Shown here piece after piece: positions 33,795 through 43,545 of a stretch of 62,000 nt of DNA. A program made the position numbers and the translations under genes. Numbering within the stretch: the stretch's first letter is position 1; each line of letters begins with the position of its first letter. The stretch comes from Symbiodinium natans (Eukaryota > Sar > Dinophyceae > Suessiales > Symbiodiniaceae), in contig CAJNDS010002313.1 of the NCBI GenBank assembly GCA_905221605.1, positions 195,001-257,000 on the forward strand, read 5' to 3'. The notes beneath the pieces were generated by a model that was not told the DNA's origin, did not search any database, and was given only the letters and a program-made list of their open reading frames with translations.

Positions 33795-36362
33795 ATGCCG
33801 GGTTGCAGGCCTTTACGGCTCAAGGCTGAAGGTGCTGGTGCCATGGCCGTGGCGGCCCTTGGAGCGCGTGGAGTGTTGTTACTGGTGGCCCTCGTGCAGA
33901 GTTCTGGTGCTCCGACCGGTTGCTTGGACTCATTGACCACTGGGCTCACGTTGCCACTGGAAGACAACAGGCACTGCTTGCTGGACAGGCTTGATTCACT
34001 GGTAGCATCACCCCAGCGCTTCCATTTTGTGAAGATCGGGGTCGTGGTAGGGTATGACATCCTGACCAGTTTGGGCGAGATTGAATTCACCATCGTGATT
34101 CCCAGCGCAGGCTGGTTTGGATTTGGGATCTCGGAAGTCGGAAGTATGATCGGCGCAGATATGGTCGTAGTAGAAGAGGACGACGGTGGCTCCGTTGCTG
34201 TGACTGACATGTACTCGCATGGTTTCGAGCGGCCTATCCAAGATAAGCTGCAGAACTGGAAGCTCCAGAGCATCAGCCGTGTGTGGCTTGACCACGGCAC
34301 CGACTGTCCGTCTGGGAATGGCACCTTCATCACTAAGGCTGTGCTGCGGCGCATGGCCAAGACCTGCGACGCCGAAGATGAGGAGCTGGGCCCCGCCTGG
34401 ATGCAGAACTACTTCGTGGCGGCCTATGGCCTCGACCGCCGCATGCGCTACCACGGCGGCCTGCGGGAGACCACCTCGCATTACTTCTACCTGCCCGAGC
34501 CTATCCTAGCATCAGCTGCGCAGGGCGTCGCGGTGGACCTTCTGAGCCCGACCCTTCAGGTACCAGCGGGGCAGACGAACCTGTGCTACATCAAAGTGCA
34601 AGTGCCCTGCAGGATGCGGGTCCACGCATGGCAGGTGCTGAACGTCACAAATCTGCACCACATGCACCTGGGGCCCTTGGAGCCCGAGCTGGACTTTGCG
34701 GAGGCGTACCAGTGCTCCAGCTACAGCCCAGGCGCTGTGTCGCTGTCCTGGGGCCTGGGCGATTCCAAGAAGGTGCTGCCCAACAGCCTCTTTATCGAGC
34801 TCGAAGCCGGCACCTACGTCTTGGAGGCGCACTTCGAGAACTTCCGGCATGAGGCCTTCGAGATCCAGACGGGCTTCCGTTTGTGGGTCAGTGAGGAGAC
34901 TTGGGGACAGGCAGAGCAGGCCATCGAGATCTCCAGGCTGGATGGGCGGTGGCAGGACCTCTTGCCGGCGGGACACTTCGTGGAGAAAAGCTTCGTGCTC
35001 CCCGTGCCCTGCACCAGCCAGATCCCGCTTCACGGGGTCACAGTTGTGGGAGCCCTGGCGCACATGCACTACGCAGGCGCCTCCTTCAGAGCATACAGAA
35101 CCCGCGGTGGCCGCACGGACCTGATCTTCGAGCAGCGGGGCTACGACTTCAACCGCCAGGCCGTCATCTACAAACCTTTCAAGCTCCTGCGCGGCGACGT
35201 CATCTCTTGGACGTGTACCTTCGACCTACGGCGCTTCCAGACCTCCAAGTCCTGGGGCCTCACCTCCGAGGACGAGATGTGCGAGCTCTTCCTGGCCGCC
35301 AACCCGCCACTGCCCTTCGCGCGGGCCGTTGTGGGCATTCCGGCTGCCGGGCGCGAGTTCGCCGTCTGCAGCAAGGAGGCCTGTTTTGACATGGAGAAGT
35401 GCTCCGAAGTGGCGGCCGACAGCCCAGATTTTTACGAAGTCGCAGAAGCCCCGGCCATGGAGGAGCGAGGCCCCTCACGAGAGCTGTGCCAGCTCCTAGT
35501 GGACGCGGAGGCGGCCCCACCACCCAACAACTGGGCTTGGCCATCGAGCCTGGTGCTCCAGCTGGCCGCCACGGCCGTCGGCCACACAGCGCTGGCTTCC
35601 TGGTACCGGCGGATGCACCGGGTGGACTCTGAGGCCGAAGTCCTCAAGAGGTCCCTGAACCTTCTCGCTGCCTTGGTCGGGACTGGTCTGGGTGTGGTCA
35701 TTGCGTCGCACCCCGAGTGGTTCCTGTCCGAGCATGTGCGGGTCTACAGCGTGGATGAGGCCATAGGGAGCTCCTTTTGGCCCCTCAGCTACTCGGCTGA
35801 CATTGTGGGGGTCGTGTACCTCTATGAGTTGGTGGTCAGGGGCGCAACGAACAACCTGCGGTGGCACCTGGCAGTGCACCATGGGGCCACCGTGACGATC
35901 ATTGGCTTGCTGAGGAACGCATTCGCCTTCGACCACGCGCCACAGTTCTATGCCGGAATCTCGGCCAGCTTGCTGCTCCATGTCGTCGCGGATGTTCCGG
36001 TGCTGCTGATTTTTGCTCTGCGCAGCGGTGCCTCCGAAGCGGGACGGAAGTGCCTGAACAGGACCCTGTTTCATGCCGCTCTGCTGAAGCTCGGCATGCA
36101 CATGAGCATCAACGCCTTGTCCCTGTGGCTCTTTTACGTGGACCAGGGTGGGGCCTTCCACCTTGCGCGGGTTTCTTTTGCCGCCTGGTTCAAGCAGACC
36201 TACAATGAAGCTCGCCCACTTGCGATCGATGGAGCCTTGCGGTTCGATTGGACCATGTTGCTGCAGAGCTGCTTGCCGATACTCATCGGAGTGCTTTTCG
36301 TGACGCAGATCTGGACCACGGTGGTGCTGTGGCGCATCGCGTCCGCCTTCCGCGAGAAGTGA
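33795..36362 (+). CDS. DOMON / copper type II monooxygenase / multi-pass membrane fusion protein
   Basis: An intronless frame of 855 residues. The ATG at 33843 (839 residues) gives a better start because it opens a signal peptide, 'MAVAALGARGVLLLVALVQS'. Residues below count from 33795. A DOMON-like domain spans about 72-215 ('GWFGFGISEVGSMIGADMVV'). A peptidylglycine/dopamine-beta hydroxylase-type core spans about 245-525. Its copper-H ligands are in place (His288 and His289 in 'HHM', His346 in 'LEAHFEN'), as are the copper-M ligands (His423 and His425 in 'AHMHYAG', Met495 in 'SEDEMC'). Such enzymes hydroxylate substrates using ascorbate and O2 in the secretory lumen. Residues 583-850 have about six hydrophobic spans with 'WHLAVHHGATV', resembling the TRAM/LAG1/CLN8 domain. 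The substrate is unknown. All copper ligands are kept, so activity is plausible. Confidence 0.85.
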   Translation: MPGCRPLRLKAEGAGAMAVAALGARGVLLLVALVQSSGAPTGCLDSLTTGLTLPLEDNRHCLLDRLDSLVASPQRFHFVKIGVVVGYDILTSLGEIEFTIVIPSAGWFGFGISEVGSMIGADMVVVEEDDGGSVAVTDMYSHGFERPIQDKLQNWKLQSISRVWLDHGTDCPSGNGTFITKAVLRRMAKTCDAEDEELGPAWMQNYFVAAYGLDRRMRYHGGLRETTSHYFYLPEPILASAAQGVAVDLLSPTLQVPAGQTNLCYIKVQVPCRMRVHAWQVLNVTNLHHMHLGPLEPELDFAEAYQCSSYSPGAVSLSWGLGDSKKVLPNSLFIELEAGTYVLEAHFENFRHEAFEIQTGFRLWVSEETWGQAEQAIEISRLDGRWQDLLPAGHFVEKSFVLPVPCTSQIPLHGVTVVGALAHMHYAGASFRAYRTRGGRTDLIFEQRGYDFNRQAVIYKPFKLLRGDVISWTCTFDLRRFQTSKSWGLTSEDEMCELFLAANPPLPFARAVVGIPAAGREFAVCSKEACFDMEKCSEVAADSPDFYEVAEAPAMEERGPSRELCQLLVDAEAAPPPNNWAWPSSLVLQLAATAVGHTALASWYRRMHRVDSEAEVLKRSLNLLAALVGTGLGVVIASHPEWFLSEHVRVYSVDEAIGSSFWPLSYSADIVGVVYLYELVVRGATNNLRWHLAVHHGATVTIIGLLRNAFAFDHAPQFYAGISASLLLHVVADVPVLLIFALRSGASEAGRKCLNRTLFHAALLKLGMHMSINALSLWLFYVDQGGAFHLARVSFAAWFKQTYNEARPLAIDGALRFDWTMLLQSCLPILIGVLFVTQIWTTVVLWRIASAFREK

Positions 36363-37378
36363 ATTTTCTAATGCCGCCGGCAAGGCTTCCGAGGCATTTT
36401 GATGTGCGCGCTCTGCCCTTCGCCCCGGCACGACAGGTGCTCACTCCGGCGCTCCCATGTCTTCCCTATGGAGCGTCCGTTTTCGTGACTTTCAGCTTAT
36501 GTCTGGGAGCCCCATGAGCCCCCCCCCCCCCAGCTCCGGATCAGGAATCCAGAACTCGTTGGGATTCTTGAGCTTCTGAGTCCTTGCCCCCTTTGCGCGG
36601 GAGGGAAAAAGGTGGAGGTCAAGCCACAAGGCCCCTGTACCCTTGAAGTGCAGGAGCCCTAAACTGCAAGTCCGGCTCCTGAGCTCCACCAGGATCTGGC
36701 GATCACAGCGTGGTGCTGGGCCAAGTTGGAGGCAGCTTTGTGTCGTCAGGGGTCGTGGCTTGCTTTTTTTTGCGGGCGAAGATAGAGGGCTGGCTCAGGC
36801 GCCCTTTTTTTGCGTGCCTAGTGGCTTCGTTTCCTTCTTCGGCGCCATGTGCAACAAGCAGTCAGGTGGCTTCAGGCATTGAATGTTCTCTTAATGAACA
36901 ACTTAAACGTCCTGAACCTTTCAAGGAGTATGCGCTGTAAGCGGAACCAGGGTTGCAGCAACGTAAGGAACCTGTTTCAGGAACTGCGCCAAACTGTGGG
37001 GAGGCCTGTACAGTGGCCTGTACAGTTCCAGTTTCATGGTCCCCTTCGTTCTTGTTACGTGTTAGTCGGTTGTGTGGCGTGCTGGTTCCCGTTACCCGAT
37101 TTTGGAAGCTCCAGAGCCCTGAGTCCCGAGTCCCGACCTCGCAGCCTCAGGATTACAAGCCCCGAAAGGCCACCCACATGCACGCCCAAAGAAGAAGCGC
37201 CCCTTAAACCCCACTCCTCGAAGGCCCGGAGCCATGAGCTGACTGGCGTGCTCCTCAGCGGGGCGTGCTCCAAGCTTATCCGAGGTTTCGGGTTTCGGGT
37301 TTCGGGGTTCGGTGAACATGAACAGATCTTTCCCACTTACCCGGCTGACTGCAAGAGACCTGGATGCAAAAAGGGTTT
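36363..37378. other. Unassigned DNA
   Basis: No recognised gene. Frames such as 36849-37394 have no domain features and are rich in Pro, Arg and Ser. Confidence 0.4.
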
Positions 37379-37410
37379 CGGGGTTAGGGTTTAGGGTTTA
37401 GGGTTTAGCT
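37377..37410. repeat. Interstitial telomere-type repeat (TTTAGGG orientation)
   Basis: About four copies of TTTAGGG, immediately upstream of the 452-residue ORF. Confidence 0.85.
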
Positions 37411-37591
37411 CCTGCCCTCAGTGCCCCCGACAGGTGCCATCTCTGGCGCGATCTTGACGGCGATCGATGGTTTGGGCCCGCAGAATGCCCGTCCCCCAAG
37501 CTCTGTTCGGAGGGCAGCATGGAGCCAAGCTTTGCCGTGGTTTTTTTCCACAGAAGCTCCCGAAGATCAGTGCCCGCCAAGAATCCCACAG

Positions 37592-38950
37592 ATGAGTCGA
37601 GTGCCGACCCCAAACAATCCCCCGGAGATAATCTTGCAGAGTAACAGCCCCGAGAGGACACAGAGACCGCCACCTGCACAGAGCATCCCTGAAGTGATCC
37701 CAGAGGACCCCACAGGATCCCACAGAATCCCTGAGAGGAGAGGAGGGGCTTCCTCAAGCGTGCTACCATCAGTTCTCGCAATTTTCAACGCTCCGACGCA
37801 GGCCAGGCTCCAGCACTCAGCCAGTGCTAGACGGCCGATGAATGCGCTCAGCTGCAAAGCTGACGGAGGAAAAATGACAGCATGGCAATGCTCACCAAAG
37901 TTCGATGAAGCGCTGGAGGAGATGTCCGAATGGTTCAAAGATGCAGGCGAAGTTGAGTCAACGGCCGACTCATGTGACGGCTCCTCGCTCCCGGAGAATG
38001 CCGAGTGTCACACGGTCAAGGCCAGCGTCCAGGCTTCCTCTCAAAATCATGGCTCCGACAAGATGCACGCTGAGCACACCGATCCAGCTACAAAGCCGCC
38101 AAGTCAAGAGTACGCCCAGGCACGAGATGTTGCCAATCGCATCTACAGCTCCGCGAAGGCGGTGTTGGACCAATCGCACCTCGAGTTCTTGCAGCTGCTG
38201 ACGAGCATGGACCGCAACAAGCCGGTGACTGGGGATGGTCAATCTGGATGTGGCAGTTCGCCAATCCAGGCCTCATCACCAGGAATGTCAGCACAGCAAA
38301 GCGATGCATCAGCATCGGAGGCAACGCAGTGGAAGCGCAGAGTCAGCAAAAAGAGTTCAAATTCGGTGACAGGCTCTCCTCTTAGCCCAGGCCTTGTCAC
38401 GCGGGCCAGCTGCTGCCTTTATGGCAAGCAAGAGAAGCTCCAGGAGAAGTGCCCTGAGAACCGAGGAGATCTGGACGAAGTGAAGGCAGACAAGACCAAA
38501 TCGGGCATCATGGGGCTGACGGACATGGACAAGGTCAAGAAGGTTGCCACAAAAGCCCGCAGCGTCGCATGCAGCGTCGCCAGCGAGGAATCCAAGCCAT
38601 CATCGCCGAAGGATTCGGGACGTGTGCGCATTCGCATAACGCCAAAGCACTTCAGCCCCTTGGGGACCACCTTCCGTGATGTGCAGGTGGACTTCTCGCC
38701 CATGATGTACTTCACCATCCAAGCTGTTGACTGCGAAGGCCATGTGTGGACAGCGCGTTCGAACATGATGCCAGGGTTCCTGGCTGTGGATCGTTGCAAG
38801 TACAAGATCGACCCATATGGCAAGGACGTGCTCATTACCCTGTTTGCCACCGACCAGAACCAGTCCTTGAAGGGCTTGGAACGTCTTGAGCTGATCCGAC
38901 CCTACCAGTTTGAGCAGCAAGCCGTTGACAGCAGGAAGAACTTCATCTAG
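37592..38950 (+). CDS. Unknown intronless protein with a conserved-looking C-terminal block
   Basis: I do not recognise this protein. The first true ATG is at 37592, giving 452 residues; the frame is open upstream to 37421 but lacks an ATG. Residues 1-140 are Pro/Ser/Gln-rich and probably disordered. Two helical stretches follow: 'FDEALEEMSEWFKDAG' and 'QARDVANRIYSSAKAVLDQS'. A Lys/Ser-rich linker leads to a compact final block at about 344-452 ('RVRIRITPKHFSPLG', 'MYFTIQAVDCEGHVWTA', 'YGKDVLITLFATDQN') that alternates strands and turns like a beta-sandwich or sensor-type domain. There is no signal peptide or membrane span. Codon use and composition are steady through the frame, which supports a real gene. 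Confidence 0.7.
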   Translation: MSRVPTPNNPPEIILQSNSPERTQRPPPAQSIPEVIPEDPTGSHRIPERRGGASSSVLPSVLAIFNAPTQARLQHSASARRPMNALSCKADGGKMTAWQCSPKFDEALEEMSEWFKDAGEVESTADSCDGSSLPENAECHTVKASVQASSQNHGSDKMHAEHTDPATKPPSQEYAQARDVANRIYSSAKAVLDQSHLEFLQLLTSMDRNKPVTGDGQSGCGSSPIQASSPGMSAQQSDASASEATQWKRRVSKKSSNSVTGSPLSPGLVTRASCCLYGKQEKLQEKCPENRGDLDEVKADKTKSGIMGLTDMDKVKKVATKARSVACSVASEESKPSSPKDSGRVRIRITPKHFSPLGTTFRDVQVDFSPMMYFTIQAVDCEGHVWTARSNMMPGFLAVDRCKYKIDPYGKDVLITLFATDQNQSLKGLERLELIRPYQFEQQAVDSRKNFI

Positions 38951-41104
38951 CACCTGGAGAGGATGATGAAGATGACGATCGTGTGCTTCCACGTGCTTGT
39001 GGAGGACTGTCAGCAGTTCTGAGAGAATGCTGCCCTTAAGTTACTGCGTTTATGCTCAAGCCCCGACTCTGACATGAACATGGTTAGCCTTTACAGTCAC
39101 ACCCTGGGTCACACGGCTCTCACACGAACAGAATCGTAGAAGTCCCCTTCCTTTTTTCGTAAGGTCCATTTCGGAGAACCCTCAGAGTTGAGGCGCCAGC
39201 TCTCAAGGATGGAAGCAGAGCAAAGATTCCACCGCACTCGATTTACCTGCACTCTGAACCACGGAGAGGTTTCCCTGCCTATGCTTGGTTCAGAGAGGCT
39301 GCATGGGCTGTTTTCGGACACGTGGCCGTGCTTGCATGTAGTCGGGTGCTAGTGCTTGTCAGTTCCAAGATCTGGGAAGTCTTTTGGAGATGTATTCGCA
39401 GAACCTTTCTGAGAATCTCGATTCGAAAGCAGCCTCGGGTGCAGCGTTCCGCTCAATGACTTCAAAATCCTGAACGAGATGCTGTGAGACCGCGGCGCTA
39501 AGCCTATTCAGTGAGTGGCTCTGAACAGGAGGTCTCGGTTCTGTTGCTGCTGCTTGTTGTGAGTTTGTGCGAGTGCACTTCTTGAATGGGCTATGTGCCG
39601 CCTGCTAACTTCACGCCACCGATGAACGTGCACATAAGGCGTATGCACCTGAGAGGCACTGGGCCGTAACAATGTTGCAGTATGTTGCAGTTCTGCCAGT
39701 CGCTGCTAACTAGCTGCTACAGGCCAGGTTGCCGATTTCTGAACTGCTTCCTGGTTACCCCTGGAGGTTTTTCCCCCAGTGCCGTGCCAGTGCATATGTG
39801 TGAAATCAACTGACCGCTTAAGCACCGTTCACGGCGGACTTCACTGTAGTCCAGAATCCTTCAATATGGGGGTTTCCAAACTTAGGGGTGCCTTACTGGG
39901 TCCTGAGAAACAAGGGAATCCTACTGGGTCTGGGTTTATTTTAGGGGTCTGGCGTGCCCCCGACCCTGCGCAGCATTCGGACTACAGTGTGGGTCGTGGC
40001 CCTAAGACGTCGAAGCACTCTCGAGAGAGCATGGGCGGGTTGTGTGCTGCCGCATCAGCAGTGTCTCAGCTGTAAGTGGCCCCTTTTTCGGATTGAAGAT
40101 CCCCGGACTGCTCTCCCGAGCCTAGTTACCTTGCCCAAGAGCCTGGCAATCAAGCAGGCGAGGCCGGCACCGTGGTTTATTCGCTCTACCTTCCACACGT
40201 TCGCCCCACGTTCCATCAGTTCCTCTTGCTTTCCTGTCATACTCGTATAGGACACTAGGGCATGGATGACAAGAGCTGGCCTCAGATGGGCAAGATGCGC
40301 GGCCAAAGATTTTCTGGCCATGCCACATGTTGTCACTTTGCCTGACCCTTTTTTTTTGCCACAACTTCGGAGATCTAAAGCAGAAATAGTCACTGCGTGT
40401 CGCTGCTGTCGGATGCAGGGGGCTAAATGGAGGCTGTAGTACCCGGAAATCAAGTTACGATCAGCTGGCTCTCATCCAACTCGCTAAGAGACTATCTAGG
40501 GTCATGGTGCTGCGCAGCGCAGTGCATACTTTAGGCGAAGATGGGGCAGGCAGATGGCTGCGCAGAGCACTGCGAAGCGGGTGGCCACAAAGCGCATGCA
40601 AAGCCCGAAGGCCCAGAACCCGAGTAGCGAGTCAGCTCCCGAGGTGTCCAACAGTGTGTGGACTTGGGCCGCATGGCGCCACCGGGAGGCCTTTCAGGGT
40701 TAGAGCATGTACAAGGACCCAGGGATGAAAGCTTGGGGTTTGCTTTTGGGGTCCAGGGAATCAGGTGGAGATCGGCGGGCTTGAGGTGGGACACGACGCT
40801 CAAAGGCGATTCTGAAGGGTTGAGGCTTCAAAGGTGTAAGTTTTCTTACGAGGGTTTGGGGCTCGAGTTGCCTGTATCGTCCTCGCTATTGCAGAGACCC
40901 CCAAAAAACGGACAGAGGACAGATCAAGCAATAGCGACCTGGAAAAGTCTCGTTCCGAAAGAAGCCGTAAAGCGCGTGAGCAATCTGTGTTGCAAAGAAT
41001 CCTGAAAGACCAAGACGCGAAGTTCTGAAACCCTCGACCTGACATGACTTGTTGAGCCAGGTTGGGCCTTGTGGGAGCTTTACGAAAATAGATCCCCCCC
41101 TTAG
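38951..41104. other. Unassigned DNA
   Basis: No recognised gene in about 2.1 kb. All frames are short or overlap in several registers. Confidence 0.45.
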
Positions 41105-41105
41105 A

Positions 41106-41163
41106 AAAGGAGGGTTTAGGGTTTAGGGTTTGGGGTTTAGGGTTTAGGGTTTGGGGTTTAGGG
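41106..41163. repeat. Interstitial telomere-type repeat (TTTAGGG orientation)
   Basis: Eight or so tandem TTTAGGG/TTTGGGG units, about 120 bases before a longer block in the opposite orientation. Confidence 0.9.
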
Positions 41164-41280
41164 CCCCAACAAAGTACTCCCCAAGCTCGGCAGCCCCCAT
41201 GTCAGGCCCCGGCTTTGGCGGCGATGGCCGGAGCTGCCGTGCAAGGCGCGGTGCAGGGCTGAAGCTGAAGGTTCACTACC

Positions 41281-41405
41281 AGGGTTTAGGGCCCTAAACC
41301 CTAACCCCTAAACCCTAAACCCTAAACCCTAAACCCTAAACCCTAAACCCGAAACCCGAAACCCGAAACCCTAAACCCTAAACCCTGAACCCTAAACCCT
41401 GACCC
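41281..41405. repeat. Interstitial telomere-type repeat with head-to-head junction
   Basis: The block opens with the palindrome AGGGTTTAGGGCCCTAAACC and continues as about fifteen CCCTAAA units with CCCGAAA variants. TTTAGGG therefore meets CCCTAAA directly at about 41291. Confidence 0.9.
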
Positions 41406-42815
41406 TAGTTTTCCAGAGCCCCAAAAAAGGCCACCTTGCACCCTGTGCTCGACTCCTGAACTTGAGAGCCCTGACAGAGACAGCGACCCAGTTTCCCCCC
41501 CCCCCCCGAGCTGTTAGATGGAGGGGCCTTCTGCCAGAGGCGCTGCCGGCTCCAAAGCCCAAGAATCGGCCAACAGCGTCGGGGGGCCCTTGCTGAACCT
41601 TCGGATGGCTTTGGAAGTTTGGGGTTGGGGCTTTGGGGGAGGGCTGGGGCTCGGCTCTCTCACTTTTTTTTTTTCTCCCCTTTCCTGGTTTTCGAGGCTC
41701 GGATTTCGAGCCCCACCCCTGGCTGTTTGCAACTGTGAGGTTTGGGCCCTTGCCAAGCTGCACCACCGCGGCGCCGCACTGATGGCTCGAGTTGGGGCCT
41801 CATGTGGGTTGTGGCAGGGACCCAGTTCCACGTGAAGTGGAGGAGGGGTTGCGTGATGTGCCACGGAAAAGAGGCCTGGATGTTGCCCCACTCGTATCAG
41901 CCCGATATCAGCCCGAAGCCCGAAGACGCAAAGCCCACTCCGAACCTAGGCCCTAAACCTTCCAGTGGTAAGGTCTCAGAGGAGGCAATCACGCGCATGT
42001 CCGCCGGGTCCCTGGCAGGAGGGAGGTGTGGTGCAGTGCTCCCGGCTTTAGTGGTTCCTCGTTTTTCGGCCACAAGTTGGCAATGCACATGACAGAACTC
42101 CGGAGCATGGCACCGAGCCTGAAGTTTACACTCGAGGCCCCTAAAATGCAGGTGCAGAAGCGAATGGCATTGCTCACCCCCGCCGACTGGCGAGTGGCAA
42201 CCGAAAGCCCCGTCCAGCACACGAGCCCCACAGCAAAATGAAGGGTGCTTTGTAGAAGCCTGAACTGGTACAGCCGTAGCCCCAAAAAAGCGCTGAACGT
42301 GCCTCAAGTACTCTGGAACGGGACCCTGCCCCCAAGCCTTAGCCGAGGACCCCACCCGTGCAGCCCGACCCTGAGAATCGCCTACAACTGCGGTTTTAGG
42401 ATGTGAGGCTTCAGATGCCCAAAGAGGGTGGCGTTGTTCAGAGAAGGCTTGAAGAAAGGGTCCCTCTTGCAAGGTGATGTAAGGCGTTTGCTTCAGGGTT
42501 TAGGGTTTTGTCGGCCTCCGGTTTTTGTTCGCGGCCGAATCGGTGCAGGGTTTCAGGCTTCAGGCTTCCTGCTGGCCTTTCTGTTGCGCGTTGTTTTGTT
42601 CCTTTTGCTCATGGTGGTGCAGCCTGGAATCATCTGCTTAGTAGGACGACGCTCAAGCGCCCATCTCTGTACGCGTCCCTTCGTCAACGCCAGAGATATC
42701 TATTTCCATCGCGCAGGCTTTTTCAATTCTAGTCTGTATATGTAATGTACAGATTCAAGATATCAGGCATTGTGCAGTACGTGCCAAGTTGAGGATTGGG
42801 GGGTGGTGCCTGCAG
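41406..42815. other. Unassigned DNA
   Basis: No recognised gene. A frame at about 41742-42092 contains a Cys-Val-Met-Cys-His string, but nothing else about it looks like a cytochrome c. Confidence 0.4.
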
Positions 42816-43545
42816 GAGGAGTTTGACTCGATGTGCATCGCCAGCACCATTTGGTCCTTCGCCACCACAGGCCATGCCTCATATCAAAAACTCAAAGTCC
42901 CAGCCGTGCAGAGACTCTCAATGCTTTCAGCCCTTCAGCCCTTGAAGCACCAAACCGTGAGACCCCAAAAGCCTGCACCCTTCAAGCCCACCTGCAGAAT
43001 CTGAAGCGACTGCTGCGCCCCGAACCCCAAGACCCAAGATCCGAATGTTCCAAGCCCGAGCCCTAGCATGTGTATCATTTATTAGCTATGATCCCGGGCC
43101 CCAGCCACCATACGATGCGCATATATGCGCATGGAGTGGGAGGTACTTGATTGCAACGGACGGTCCTCCCTCCTCCGACCCCCCGAGCTCTCTGCATCGA
43201 AGCCCTATCCCTCCCGGCCCTCCATGCGACTGTGGGCAGGCTGCTGGGATCAGCAGTTAGCGGAGGCAGTTGCTGCAGCCGCGTGCAAGCGGCTTGGGAG
43301 GTGCAAAACCCAGGACTGTCAGATTTTTCCGGGTCCATTTGTGAGCCATGAAGTGTCTGCACTTGGGCAGCGACTAAAAGGTCGCAAGTCAGCAGGGAGC
43401 ATTGGACCCACATCAACAAGTCACAAGTCTAAATCGATCGTCGAGCTCACAGGAGCTTTCCAACTTGGCACGGGCCCTTGCGACGCTCACGGCTCGCAGC
43501 TGCCCTACGATGGGGCGTCTTGTGGGGGTTTGGAGATGTAGGCTT
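42816..43545 (+). CDS. Exons of an OPR/FASTK-like repeat protein (partial)
   Basis: Three exon-like pieces carry the helical repeat typical of organelle RNA-binding proteins of the OPR, HPR and FAST-kinase-like groups. Piece 1, 42816-42870, reads 'EEFDSMCIASTIWSFATT' and ends before a GC donor. Piece 2, 43240-43300, reads 'CWDQQLAEAVAAAACKRLG' and ends before GT. Piece 3, starting at about 43446, reads 'SSQELSNLARALATLTARS'. The phase across the first junction agrees (G plus GC), and both sides show AGG. Such proteins act in mitochondria or plastids on RNA stability or translation. The start, end and full exon set are not determined. It lies in a plausible intron-dense gene that may extend to 45 kb. 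Confidence 0.45.

Noticed and set aside
35496-36431. 311-codon minus-strand frame
   Set aside because: It is the antisense shadow of the DOMON-monooxygenase gene, whose codon bias keeps the opposite strand open.
41742-42092. Cys-x-x-Cys-His motif suggesting a cytochrome c
   Set aside because: There is only the five-residue motif. No signal peptide, axial Met context or other cytochrome features are present.
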